Positions 52,101 to 58,872 of a stretch of 64,000 nucleotides of DNA are shown one piece after another. The notes beneath the pieces are model-generated. The model did no database searches, was not told the origin of the DNA, and worked only from the letters and a program-made list of their open reading frames with translations. How positions within the stretch are numbered: position 1 is the stretch's first letter; every line of letters begins with the position of its first letter. The stretch is from Lachnotalea sp041821265 (GTDB lineage: Bacteria > Bacillota > Clostridia > Lachnospirales > Lachnospiraceae), in contig JBGUEQ010000003.1 in NCBI GenBank assembly GCA_041821265.1, positions 109,788 through 173,787 of the forward strand. Direction: 5' to 3'. A program made the translations under genes and the position numbers.

Positions 52101-53490
52101 CGATGCAAGATTATTAGATTCAGATGCACCAAATAATCCGGATGGAAAGCTGAATAAGGTAGTTGATAATATTGCTTTTGAGTATAGGAAGGCTATCAGA
52201 GAAGACAAAATAGGATGTCAGTTGGTATTTTCCGATATTGGAACACCCAAATCTTCTTGGACACCAGAGGAACAGCCAGAAGAATTTGATATTTACAACT
52301 ATGTAAAAACAGAATTAGCCAGGAGAGGTATTCCGGCAAATGAAATAGCATTTATTCATGATGCGAAAAGCGATGCACAAAGAGATGCACTATTCAAAGA
52401 TATGAGGACAGGAAAGAAGAAAATATTGATTGGTTCTACGGATAAGTGTGGGACGGGAGTCAATGTCCAGACTCATTTAGTAGCTATGCACCATATTGAT
52501 TGTCCTTGGAAACCTTCTAGTATTGAACAAAGAGAAGGAAGGGGTATCAGGCAGGGGAATGAGAATTCTGAAATAGCAGTGTATAGATATGTTACGAAGG
52601 GAACCTTTGATGCATATTCCTGGTCATTAGTGGAAAATAAGCAGCGATTTATCAGTCAGGTAATGACAAGTAAATCGGTATCTAGAACTTGTGAGGATAT
52701 TGATGAAGCTACACTTTCCTATGCGGAGATTAAAGCTGTTGCGACAGGCAATCCACTTATCCGTGAGAAAATGGAGTTAGATAATGATGTACAACGGTTA
52801 AAACTCTTAAAAGCATCTTATGACAGTCAGAGATATAGCTTGCAGGATAATTTCATGTTGCGTTTTCCGAAGCTTATTAAGGCAGCAGAAGAGAAACTTA
52901 CCTGTGTCCATGAGGATATTATGACGAGAGACAAACAGTTAATTGCAAGTCCAGAGTTTAGTATAACCATTGGTAAATCACAATTTACAGAACGAGTGGA
53001 TGGTGGAACGGTAATGCTGGAAGCTATCAGTAAATGCAAGACAGGTGATGTTTATCAAATTGGAAGATTCAAAGGGTTTGATTTGCTCGTAGAGAAGAAT
53101 TATATGGGAGTAAATTATATGGTCCTTCGAGGCAAGACTGAATACAAAGCAGAACTTAGTACGAGCCCTGTTGGTAATATGGTCAAGCTTGAAAACGCAT
53201 TTAATGGGTTATCTGAAAATGAAGAATTTCTGATTAAGAAGATAGACCAGTACCAACGGGACATGGAACAGTCAAAGCAGGAGTATGAAAAGCCATTTTC
53301 GTACGAAACAGAGTTTAAAGAGAAACTGGCAAGACAGTTTGCGTTGAATGCAGAGCTGGATCTTGAAAACAGCAAGGTGGAAGATGTTGATTTGAATGGC
53401 GTAGAAGTTAAGGATAATGACGTTCCAGACAGTAATGTGGCAGAGAGAGGAAATGACTATTTAACTGGACAGGATAATATGAGGAGGTAG
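46114..53490 (+). CDS. Giant DNA methyltransferase / SNF2 helicase fusion (2458 residues)
   Basis: Domains in order: N-terminal ArdC-like region (VYAQRPQATLVADFDTWKKV, about 1-240); a disordered linker (about 260-410) that overlaps a nested gene; LPD-like domains to about 870; a class I methyltransferase with motif I VLEPSMGIGNFFGSLP near 925 and motif IV AIGNVPFGDYK near 990; a helicase core with Walker A TLLAHCVGAGKSFEM near 1633, VDEAHGYKN near 1798, TGTPISNTMCEM and motif VI SIEQREGRGIRQGNE near 2139; and a coiled-coil C-terminus. Proteins of this layout are hallmark cargo of clostridial conjugative elements. Likely tasks are protection and remodelling of incoming DNA. Confidence 0.9.
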   Translation: MRVDNQVQQLYDVMIKDVTTNEAKWRDVCHMIGQLYRYEFDNILMVYAQRPQATLVADFDTWKKVDRFVKQGSKGIAIFPSRALKPYMRHVFDISDTGGRNRQLTWNLDENNLLDYMNYLASEGRVIQLEGIEQDYLKEQLKLFTQTDVRSIIKEEFDERMTEIRQLTGSVIKDFNDETQELTVEQMVYKSIMYAVGTRCGFDLSSEEQDFSQIVNFSDEEVVYRLGSLVCDVSCSVLREFSKNLKTIERQKDISAERRIAYGRSDINVHGSGRTIVPESSITTGGREKPSESRQIRNDGTELSEGERSKQIQDALPLRETSTEDARSGRGSEPVVRYTDGELPKEEQTRGSQFNHGDVEDKGTGEDAGRGNRTESDSNAFSLENVSEVPPEEALDNELNKELDEINSLGQSREAEYHQASLFDVSTEKTSAFKFTYMQPKKELVVPHEYIVDVIKRGTGFEGGKKRVCDIYQNVMESSERTKLIKKEYGLGGAGWPIDGYGLHGYDSFKANGLRFQWKDTEGEKEGYVSWSSIESEIGVLILTGEYIQTRTSIDEISMDGDREDLNITEDAIEMSDAEAVLDDFSIPDELDEMQGMSDEELAEEDRLVTEAEYRAEIEAENEAYDDLLHGEVIDVDGSVINSKSEFPESLKQVELMDGELRQAIEIYVTECSSIKPYQPFLKVIYESNLLPPDKISFVNRTINHTGKEYSQAYSNNAYGLIEYNQSQMGVMVNYKGSDGERHKSDVTFEQIYEVCAYLIKAGSFVGKEQEDRFNKLWSETPYDKKNPIYQDFERRLASFNTPKPQKCNFHFNLWEVETGGAKTRYKWNIAAIHTLRVVEEEGRLATPKEQQVMAKFVGWGGLAQVFNKEDSAWSHEFIEISNLLSEDEYIAARATVNNAFYTTPEIASCMNQALINFGFRNGNVLEPSMGIGNFFGSLPTPLQGCNLYGVEVDSISGRIAKQLYQKANISINGFEKTTYPDNFFDVAIGNVPFGDYKLYDPKYNKHNFRIHDYFIAKAIDQVRPGGIVAFITTKGTLDKSNPTVRKYLAERAELIGAIRLPNIAFHDNAGTDVTADILFLQKRERTMSVEPDWVHLGYTENGIAINSYFVDHPDMMLGAMEYDNRMFGEGSKYTACVNHDDNFNLYEALQRAVKKLTATIPELELLENMDDQQEDIIPANPEVRNFTYTFMDGKLYFRENSQMYRKEVSANMEERIKAMDNIRAVTRELIEIQTQGCSEAELAGKQKSLNERYDTFAKKYGSITERENSRAFRNDSDYPLLCSLEVVDEDGIVKKADMFYKQTIKPKVQIERVETAVEALNVSMNEYGSVNVPFMLSIYHPDVSKAMAEFPEESSLSEHARAELERGIMIEELKGIIYLNPMAYNENNLNVGWESADEYLSGNVRDKFRIAKVFAVNDPELFGVNAKALEQVQPVNLDASEIDVRIGSTWIESEDYEQFIYELLNTPRRARAVRSQYYNSGIQLHLNKYTMEWFVENKSMDKHSVAATKTYGTGRMDAYSIFEQTLNLKTVTVKDRVEDGDGKYHYVVNKNETMLAREKQNQIKEAFKDWIFKDPERRAKYVEYYNETFNNSRLREYDGSHLQFPGMNPEIVLKPHQRNAVARILMGGNTLLAHCVGAGKSFEMMAACMEQKRLGLANKTVMVVPKSLIGQTAGEFLRLYPSANILVATERDFEKSKRKQFISRIATGDYDCIIMSHSQFEKVPISAERKERMINEQIEEMSYAIEDAKRANSERWTVKQMESMKKKLEEQLRTLTDESRKDDLITFEELGIDSIMVDEAHGYKNLAIFSKMNNVSGISSSGAKKSTDMQLKCQYISEISDGRGVVFATGTPISNTMCEMYVMQSYLQKNALERMGIYHFDSWASNFGEVTTALELTVEGSGFRFKSRFNKFTNLPELMNIFREVADVQTADMLDLEVPKLRDEKYTIVESEPDWYVKQVMENFVVRAERIRNGGVDPSEDNFLKITHEARLLGTDARLLDSDAPNNPDGKLNKVVDNIAFEYRKAIREDKIGCQLVFSDIGTPKSSWTPEEQPEEFDIYNYVKTELARRGIPANEIAFIHDAKSDAQRDALFKDMRTGKKKILIGSTDKCGTGVNVQTHLVAMHHIDCPWKPSSIEQREGRGIRQGNENSEIAVYRYVTKGTFDAYSWSLVENKQRFISQVMTSKSVSRTCEDIDEATLSYAEIKAVATGNPLIREKMELDNDVQRLKLLKASYDSQRYSLQDNFMLRFPKLIKAAEEKLTCVHEDIMTRDKQLIASPEFSITIGKSQFTERVDGGTVMLEAISKCKTGDVYQIGRFKGFDLLVEKNYMGVNYMVLRGKTEYKAELSTSPVGNMVKLENAFNGLSENEEFLIKKIDQYQRDMEQSKQEYEKPFSYETEFKEKLARQFALNAELDLENSKVEDVDLNGVEVKDNDVPDSNVAERGNDYLTGQDNMRR
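46898..47263 (+). CDS. TnpV-family protein nested in the helicase gene
   Basis: 121 residues in the +1 frame relative to the helicase. ATG 46898 has its own AAAGGAG site 8 bases upstream, inside the helicase coding sequence. The text has the TnpV pattern: LTYTEVDGLLYPNLVLP, NLGKYGMMALNYLKE, FGKLAQKMHEVDEEANQLLD and EQAKMQAEEIVLNQIV. The overlapping helicase region is low-complexity and charged, so it tolerates coding in two frames. TnpV function is unknown; the name comes from transposon association. Confidence 0.75.
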   Translation: MAEVTLTYTEVDGLLYPNLVLPQEEEKNLLNLGKYGMMALNYLKENEVSRYKTLYRFGKLAQKMHEVDEEANQLLDTLMESYLKKNKPVDPNSTMEMWKIREQAKMQAEEIVLNQIVMRFH

Positions 53491-53492
53491 TC

Positions 53493-53591
53493 ATGCTCAA
53501 TCACGTTTTAGTGATTAGATTAGGCAAATTAAAGTTTATAACAGGAGTATTTATTGTAGTTGGGATTGTCATTTTGGCAGTCCCTTTTTAA
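53493..53591 (+). CDS. Possible 32-residue membrane peptide
   Basis: ATG 53493 lies 5 bases after AGGAGG in the end of the helicase gene. The text starts MLNHVLVIRLGKLKF and ends in a hydrophobic helix (ITGVFIVVGIVILAVPF). The same bases form two hairpins, one a likely terminator, so this may be only RNA structure. Confidence 0.35.
   Translation: MLNHVLVIRLGKLKFITGVFIVVGIVILAVPF
53562..53589 (+). terminator. Intrinsic terminator after the helicase gene
   Basis: GGGATTG/CAGTCCC (one G-U) with a 9-base loop and TTTTT tail. A second stem, AATCAC/GTGATT, lies just upstream (53498-53515). Confidence 0.7.
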
Positions 53592-53641
53592 TGAAAATAT
53601 ATTTTAACGTATGCCAGAAGCATACAGAAAGAGAGGATTCT

Positions 53642-54346
53642 ATGAAGTATTCAATTAGAGCAAATGAGATTAAGCGTAATGAAAGGCAACAAGGAGAAAA
53701 TGCATCACACCTAAGAGGTTTTGCAACATTAATCATTGGAGAACACTTTAAAATTTCCAATATTGCAATTTTGGAAAGTAATGAGGGTAAGCTTTTTGTG
53801 TCAATGCCACGCTACAAATCCAGTGATAAAGATGAAAAAGGTGCGAATTTATATAAGGATGTATGTAATCCAATTACAAAAGAATTTCGTGAGGAACTTT
53901 ATGACAATATCTTAGAGGCTTTTGAAAAGGCAAAGTTTGCAGATAAAACTGAAGAAGTTAAGAGCCAGAACAGAACAGAGATGCCTAGTTTTTCAGTTTC
54001 AGTAACTCCCTTTGAAAGAGAAGGAAGTAATATTCGAGGACTAGCACGCATTTATTTCGAAGATTGCTTTATTGTAAATAATGTGTCCATTCTTCAAGGA
54101 AAAGAAGAGAGTTTATTTATTGCAATGCCATCTTATCGTACAAAGCAGGTTGATGAGAATCAGAAGCCGGTCTATCAGGATGTTTGTTATCCAGTAACAA
54201 AGGAATTTCGTGAGAAGTTGTATGGGGAATTAATTTCGTCATATCAGGAGGCGAAGGATAAGCTGGAAACTACGACACAGGTGCAGGCACAAGACAAGGT
54301 AGCAGAAAATGTGAACCATCTTGATAGAGAGACACCATTTCGTTAA
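53642..54346 (+). CDS. SpoVG-family protein with two tandem domains
   Basis: 234 residues from ATG 53642 (AGAGAGGA upstream). Each half is a SpoVG-like unit. The first has LRGFATLIIGEHFKISNIAI, then L-F-V-S-M-P-R-Y and ITKEFREELYDNI. The second has IRGLARIYFEDCFIVNNVSI, then L-F-I-A-M-P-S-Y and VTKEFREKLYGEL. SpoVG normally is a single-domain RNA/DNA-binding regulator of about 90-100 residues; here a duplication gives a built-in dimer. Likely a regulator of the element. Confidence 0.85.
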   Translation: MKYSIRANEIKRNERQQGENASHLRGFATLIIGEHFKISNIAILESNEGKLFVSMPRYKSSDKDEKGANLYKDVCNPITKEFREELYDNILEAFEKAKFADKTEEVKSQNRTEMPSFSVSVTPFEREGSNIRGLARIYFEDCFIVNNVSILQGKEESLFIAMPSYRTKQVDENQKPVYQDVCYPVTKEFREKLYGELISSYQEAKDKLETTTQVQAQDKVAENVNHLDRETPFR

Positions 54347-54362
54347 AAGATACTTATGATTT

Positions 54363-54384
54363 AGGCGGTGCGAAAGCATCGCCT
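54363..54384 (+). promoter_or_regulatory. GNRA-capped hairpin in the DUF6674 leader
   Basis: AGGCGGTGC-GAAA-GCATCGCCT, an 8-9 base stem with a GAAA loop, 24 bases before the start codon and without a T run. It may stabilise the mRNA or act as an RNA-protein binding site. Confidence 0.4.
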
Positions 54385-54407
54385 CATATAGAATGGAGGA
54401 AAGTTAT

Positions 54408-55298
54408 ATGGAGAAAATGAATACTGCATTGACGCAAGATGAGATTGTAATGGAGCTAATTAGGCTTTTGAAAGAAAATCAGATGATGAATAAAGCAAAT
54501 GATATCTTTGAATCGGCAACATATGTTGATGGACTTGAGAAAAAGCTGGATCAGGTTGTAGCAGAATTAAATGATGTGAAAAAGCAACTTGCTGATTTAC
54601 AGGAACAAGAGATGATGAAATCTATCAAGGCACAATTAGCAAAAGCATCAGAACGTATGGAAGCTTTATGCAATGGCATGAAAGAGCAGTTGTTCGAAGT
54701 AAAGACGGAATTTAAGGAGAAAGCTACATCAATTGTTACAGAAGTTAAGGCAAAGGGAAAAGAAGCTTTAAATCGTATATCAGAGTTTGTTGGAGTTAAA
54801 GAAAAACTTGAAAAGCTCCGCATGAATGTAAGAGAAGCCGGTATTGAAACGGATAGGACAATTGTCAAGATTGATCGTTTTGGGGCAGATATTAGGGAAG
54901 CAGGGAGATCTGTTTCTAATGCTTTTCGTACTTTTGCTGATAAAGGCTCAGTAGATTATTCGAAGACAGAAAAATTATTTTTTAAAACGGAGATGATAAA
55001 AAAACCTTGGGAATGGAAAAGGAAATTGTTTGATGGAATGGAACTAAGGTTGGACGCAGCCATTGATAAACTGGATAATCTTGCGAAAGACGTGGAACTA
55101 AACAAAATGAAGCATCATGGAATTGTTAAGGAGGATAGTGATGTGGTTTCACCAGAAGTAATTCCAATGGTAGCTGAAAATATGGAATATGAGTATGGAA
55201 GCGAGGTGTTTGATGAATTTCAGAAACAACAGATAAATAAGGAAACCAGTAGTAATATAGTAGACAGAATTTTTACAACAGATAGTATGAAACGATAA
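54408..55298 (+). CDS. DUF6674-like coiled-coil protein
   Basis: 296 residues from ATG 54408 (GGAGGAAAG upstream; ATG 54393 is in frame). Start LTQDEIVMELIRLLKENQMM, then a long coiled coil (VVAELNDVKKQLADLQEQEM), then FKEKATSIVTEVKAKGKEAL and NRISEFVGVKEKLEKLRMNV. These are features of DUF6674 proteins located at the 3' end of similar elements. Function unknown. It is the last gene of the element's + strand run. Confidence 0.7.
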   Translation: MEKMNTALTQDEIVMELIRLLKENQMMNKANDIFESATYVDGLEKKLDQVVAELNDVKKQLADLQEQEMMKSIKAQLAKASERMEALCNGMKEQLFEVKTEFKEKATSIVTEVKAKGKEALNRISEFVGVKEKLEKLRMNVREAGIETDRTIVKIDRFGADIREAGRSVSNAFRTFADKGSVDYSKTEKLFFKTEMIKKPWEWKRKLFDGMELRLDAAIDKLDNLAKDVELNKMKHHGIVKEDSDVVSPEVIPMVAENMEYEYGSEVFDEFQKQQINKETSSNIVDRIFTTDSMKR

Positions 55299-55357
55299 CC
55301 AATAGAGAACATGTCTAAGAGTATATTGTTCTTTTTGGGGTTTAAAACAAGGTAAAT

Positions 55358-55403
55358 TAAAATGTGGAGTATATGAGTGGTTATTCTCGTATACTCCATT
55401 TTG
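55358..55403. terminator. Long bidirectional terminator-like hairpin
   Basis: AAATGTGGAGTATATGAG pairs with CTCGTATACTCCATTT (a few mismatches), with A-rich and T-rich flanks. It lies between the element's last gene and the convergent MerR gene, so it can end transcription from both sides. A weaker AGAACA/TGTTCT stem lies at about 55306-55333. Confidence 0.65.
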
Positions 55404-55559
55404 CATCATAAAAGGACAATTTTGTATGTGCTAATCATGGGGAGTAACTACTTTTAATGAGAGTAAATTTAGAATTATTCAGTATTATCAGGTAAATCGT
55501 TTTATTATAAATTGGAAGGTAAATAGCATTAAACCTCTCATTAACTCTTTTTTTAGTTT

Positions 55560-56321
55560 TTAAATATTATAGTAAACCTCAGTACTCATATCCTTGTTAT
55601 ATACTTCAAATATTGTTCCTGCCAACGTAATATGATTTGATTCTGAATATTTCTTAATAACCTGATGGGCGTTACCTATAGTTGAGAAGCCACCCCTATA
55701 GGTAACATGAAGACATTTATAATCATTCTCTGTACGACTGCAATTATCTTCAAAGTTCTCTTTTACTGGCAGGCATGTCTGCATTTGGAAGTCTCCATCT
55801 TCATTAAAAATATTATCATATCTGACGTAATGAGTTCCTAAAACTGTAAGATTATGATTTGCCGCTATTTCATAAAGTTTTCCAACCGACATTCCTAAAT
55901 TTTCAAGATCAACTCGCTCTTTTATATATAAAATATTATTTACTGGAAAATTTTCAATATCAACTTCCGTACAATAGATTTTTGCATTTGTTTCTTTTTT
56001 TGATTCATTAAGCTGTTTCTCAATTTGATTTTTAATATTAATATTTTCCTGAATCTCATGACAAAGATCTAATTTTCTTTGGTTTAACACTTCTTTTTCA
56101 TCAGATGAACCTGTTATAATATTACGTATTTCAGTTAAAGTAAGTCCATATTTTCGATATTTTCTAATTTGATACAATTCGGTTAACTGATCATCGCCAT
56201 AATAATGATATCCATTCTCTTCATTTGTTTTTTGTGGAATCAATATTCCTTCCTGCTCATATAACCTGAGTGTTTTTCGCCCTACTTTTCCAACAATGGC
56301 AAATTGACCTCTTGAATACAT
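55560..56321 (-). CDS. MerR-family regulator with effector-binding domain
   Basis: 253 residues. The N-terminal winged HTH has FAIVGKVGRKTLRLYEQEGI, then G-Y-H-Y-Y and QLTELYQIRKYRKYGLTLTE, as in the BmrR/MerR subfamily. A dimerisation coiled coil follows (about 85-115), and residues 120-253 fit a GyrI-like small-molecule-binding domain. It is co-transcribed behind the creatininase-like gene (gap 10 bases). The upstream promoter has the MerR-type 19-base spacer. Confidence 0.88.
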   Translation of the reverse strand: MYSRGQFAIVGKVGRKTLRLYEQEGILIPQKTNEENGYHYYGDDQLTELYQIRKYRKYGLTLTEIRNIITGSSDEKEVLNQRKLDLCHEIQENINIKNQIEKQLNESKKETNAKIYCTEVDIENFPVNNILYIKERVDLENLGMSVGKLYEIAANHNLTVLGTHYVRYDNIFNEDGDFQMQTCLPVKENFEDNCSRTENDYKCLHVTYRGGFSTIGNAHQVIKKYSESNHITLAGTIFEVYNKDMSTEVYYNI

Positions 56322-56331
56322 ATTACACCTC

Positions 56332-57198
56332 CTAAAGTATTTTATTCCATTTTCTATTCTTCAAAAACGCTAAATGCATAAAGGGAAATCTATATAAAAA
56401 ATGATGCATATATTGTTTGAAATTATTGCGATCTACAAATTGTTTTATAACCATTGCTAAATATTCTGCGGTGTTTCTATTAAGCATTTCTCCTAAATCT
56501 ATATCAGCATAAGCGGGATAACCTATATGCCCGAAATTTCCCATAGCCAAAAGCTGTTTTCTTGTCGATATCATATCTCGTTCTGAGATTTCCGTATTCG
56601 GAAGTTCAACATAATTCATTTTAACTAAATCCCTATTTAAATCGAGCATACATGAAGTCTCAATCCATCCAGCATGAAAGTCATTTGGATGTTTCTTCTC
56701 CATTTCTAAAACTTCCTTTGGTAAATTTAAATCAATATCTTTTTCATTTGCTGAAAAGAAAGAACCCATTGGTGATATGGAACAGATTCCATATTTTTTA
56801 TTTATTCTCTTACATGCTTTTTCAAGTGCAATCTGATGGATTGGATCTCCATGAGAGCCCACTAAAACAATGTTTTGAAATTCCATGTGTACTAAGTTTT
56901 CTAAAAGTTCTAAAGTAACACGATACGTCGTTTTTATAGAAAAATGGATACATCCATAAAACCCTATTGCCGAAGCAGATGCTACTGGAAACGCAGGCAA
57001 TTTGTAACAATGCAATCCTTCACTATTTTCAAGAATTTTTGCTGCCCCTTTAATCCATGACTCTCCTTCCATTACATCTGTTCCAAGTGGCAGACATAAG
57101 CTATGTTGTTCAATAGGTGCTATTGTTACAAAAACAACTGCATTCTTTTTTTCAATTTCCTTTATTTCTTTCCATGTCATATTTACTAAATCTTGCAT
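56332..57198 (-). CDS. Creatininase-family amidohydrolase
   Basis: 288 residues (AAGGAGG upstream). Metal-binding signatures: IAPIEQHSLCLPLGTDVMEG (E-x-H and Asp), VLVGSHGDP in place of the usual N-G-H-G-G-N, and FHAGWIETSCML (H-A-G-x-x-E-T-S). The fold and spacing fit creatininase / mycofactocin MftE / formamide hydrolase relatives. Substrate unknown. The gene is first in a two-gene operon with its MerR regulator. C-terminal 30 residues are extra and hydrophobic/basic. Confidence 0.82.
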   Translation of the reverse strand: MQDLVNMTWKEIKEIEKKNAVVFVTIAPIEQHSLCLPLGTDVMEGESWIKGAAKILENSEGLHCYKLPAFPVASASAIGFYGCIHFSIKTTYRVTLELLENLVHMEFQNIVLVGSHGDPIHQIALEKACKRINKKYGICSISPMGSFFSANEKDIDLNLPKEVLEMEKKHPNDFHAGWIETSCMLDLNRDLVKMNYVELPNTEISERDMISTRKQLLAMGNFGHIGYPAYADIDLGEMLNRNTAEYLAMVIKQFVDRNNFKQYMHHFLYRFPFMHLAFLKNRKWNKIL

Positions 57199-57229
57199 GC
57201 TTTACCTCCTTATTTTTCGGCTTAATTTA

Positions 57230-57260
57230 ATAATAAGACTGGCCCTAGGGGCAAGGTCAA
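57230..57260 (-). promoter_or_regulatory. MerR-type promoter with 19-bp spacer
   Basis: Read on the minus strand: TTGACC (57260-57255), exactly 19 bases, TATTAT (57235-57230). The spacer holds an imperfect dyad centred on CTAG (GACCTTGCCCCTAGGGCC). Long 19-base spacers with a central dyad are the hallmark of promoters untwisted by MerR proteins. It stands 32 bases before the creatininase start. Confidence 0.82.
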
Positions 57261-57446
57261 GATTTTTTTTTCACTTAATGATTTGTTTGATTGCTTAGAA
57301 AATATAAATTGTATGAAACAATAGATTTTGTCATGATATACAAATTAATTGCAAAATCCCTAATTGAATAAAATTATACCATATTACTTTATTTGTTGTA
57401 TTAATTAACGATATTATATGGGGAATTCTGTTAGGGATAAACGTTA

Positions 57447-57660
57447 TTAGATTAATACGAGTGCTTGCTGAGGACGGAAATTCGTACATTTTCCACAACG
57501 GATAAAGGCGTCAAAATCAACAGTAGGTGCATCAAATCCTGTTTGTTTTAGTGCACCTACCGGACAGATAGGTACTGATGGACAGGGATAGTTCTGTGGA
57601 CAGTTTTCTTTAACAACAACTAAAATGTTTTGGTATTCATATTTGTTATCATCCTTTCGC
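57447..57660 (-). pseudogene. Decayed 4Fe-4S ferredoxin-like gene
   Basis: The minus strand encodes VVVKENCPQNYPCPSVPICP, then VGALKQTGFDAPTVD, then FIRCGKCTNFRPQQALVLI and stop. This is the pattern of small clostridial 4Fe-4S binding proteins, but two cluster positions normally Cys are Phe and Arg. No start codon exists in frame, and the frame runs on upstream without one to a stop near 57760. It is most likely a relic. The rest of 57199-57867 holds only promoters. Confidence 0.65.
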
Positions 57661-57785
57661 AGCTTAATCAGTTTTCTTAGATTATATAAATATTTGACTG
57701 TATTATCTATAACACACTCCCATTTTAGGATAGCTAGAGTTTTGTATGGAACTAGGGGGATTTACAGCAAGTAATAAAAATAATA

Positions 57786-57814
57786 TTGACAAGTGATGTA
57801 AATAGATGTATTTT
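57786..57814 (+). promoter_or_regulatory. Promoter of the MarR-headed operon
   Basis: TTGACA, 17 bases, TATTTT. Immediately downstream GTTTAG (57817) and CTAAAC (57842) form an inverted repeat around ACTATACAGTAT, a plausible MarR operator between promoter and start codon. Confidence 0.7.
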
Positions 57815-57867
57815 ATGTTTAGAAACTATACAGTATTAAAACTAAACAAAAAAAGAAAGGAAAATAT

Positions 57868-58335
57868 ATGAGAGATTATAGAGCCATGTCATCTTTAATG
57901 GAGCGTACGGTTCACAAGTACAATCAAACAGAGAATAAACAAAGACAGTATGGGACAGATCTTACATTTTCTAGAGTAGAAATACATACCATTGAAGCAA
58001 TTGGAGAAAGGGAAGATATTAATATTACGCGTCTTGCTGCATATCAAGGAATTACAAAGGGAGCTGCCTCCCAAATGATTTATAAATTAGTTGATAAAGG
58101 AGCCGTGAAAAAAAGTGTTTCTCCGAACTCTGATACAGAAGTGAGACTTGAGCTTACGGATATCGGAAAAAAAGCATATGAAGGGCACATAGAATTTCAT
58201 AATGCTTCTAACGAAAAACTTTTTGTCATGCTTAGGGATATGCCAGATGAGTTATACGAAAAAATTGAAGAAATGCTTCATCTGTTTGATGATATGCTGG
58301 ATGAAAAATTGAAAGGTGATCAACATGAAAAATAA
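57868..58335 (+). CDS. MarR-family transcriptional regulator
   Basis: 155 residues. The winged HTH has NITRLAAYQGITKGAASQMI, then Y-K-L-V-D-K-G-A-V and a wing with DTEVRLELTDIGKKAYEGH, the classic MarR layout. It heads an operon with a membrane protein and two transporters and overlaps the next gene, so it likely controls efflux in response to a ligand. Confidence 0.9.
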   Translation: MRDYRAMSSLMERTVHKYNQTENKQRQYGTDLTFSRVEIHTIEAIGEREDINITRLAAYQGITKGAASQMIYKLVDKGAVKKSVSPNSDTEVRLELTDIGKKAYEGHIEFHNASNEKLFVMLRDMPDELYEKIEEMLHLFDDMLDEKLKGDQHEK

Positions 58336-58801
58336 AATTGGATTATTTGAGATATCAGTTGTTTTGTTTTTTTATATTTTGCCGATTGCTTGTATATTAA
58401 TTGAAATAATTGCTTTTTCTCAAACAGACATATGGGCAGTCTTGATGAAATGGTTTGTATTTTGGGGTGTTGGACTTCGATTGTTTACAGCTGGCATGAA
58501 GCAAGTGATAACACCAGGATTTACAGCAAGAGTAATTTTTGAATTAGAAGACAGGAAAAGTTATCCTTTGATTCGTGAACTTGGATTTGCCAATATTTGC
58601 TTTGGATTATGCGGTATTATATCCTTGATATACATAAATTTTCGGACAGTTACGCTATTTATTGGTTGTGTATATTATGGTTTAGCTTTACTTCAACATG
58701 TCATTAGAAGTGAAAAGAATGCAACTGAAATATTTGTAACCATCACAGATTTGTCTATTATTATGGAATTGCTGATTCCATTTATTATTAAAGTAATATA
58801 A
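58325..58801 (+). CDS. DUF6790-like membrane protein
   Basis: 158 residues from ATG 58325 (AAAGGTG upstream), overlapping the MarR gene by 11 bases. Four membrane helices. The conserved central motif QVITPGFTARVIFELEDR and IRELGFANICFGLCGI are typical of DUF6790 proteins. Function unknown; the context suggests stress or efflux. Confidence 0.7.
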   Translation: MKNKIGLFEISVVLFFYILPIACILIEIIAFSQTDIWAVLMKWFVFWGVGLRLFTAGMKQVITPGFTARVIFELEDRKSYPLIRELGFANICFGLCGIISLIYINFRTVTLFIGCVYYGLALLQHVIRSEKNATEIFVTITDLSIIMELLIPFIIKVI

Positions 58802-58826
58802 AAGAAATTTTTTTGCATCAAAAGTA

Positions 58827-58851
58827 TAGCATCTATACAATATAGAAGCTA
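58827..58851 (+). promoter_or_regulatory. Inverted repeat before the MATE gene
   Basis: TAGCATCTATA and TATAGAAGCTA are an 11-base inverted repeat with one mismatch and a 3-base centre. No T run follows. It could be an operator or an mRNA hairpin. Confidence 0.4.
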
Positions 58852-58872
58852 AATTAAAAAGAGGAAATGATT

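Noticed and set aside
57418..57430. Extra ATGGGGAA word outside the iteron array
   Set aside because: A single copy without phasing; expected by chance in 64 kb.
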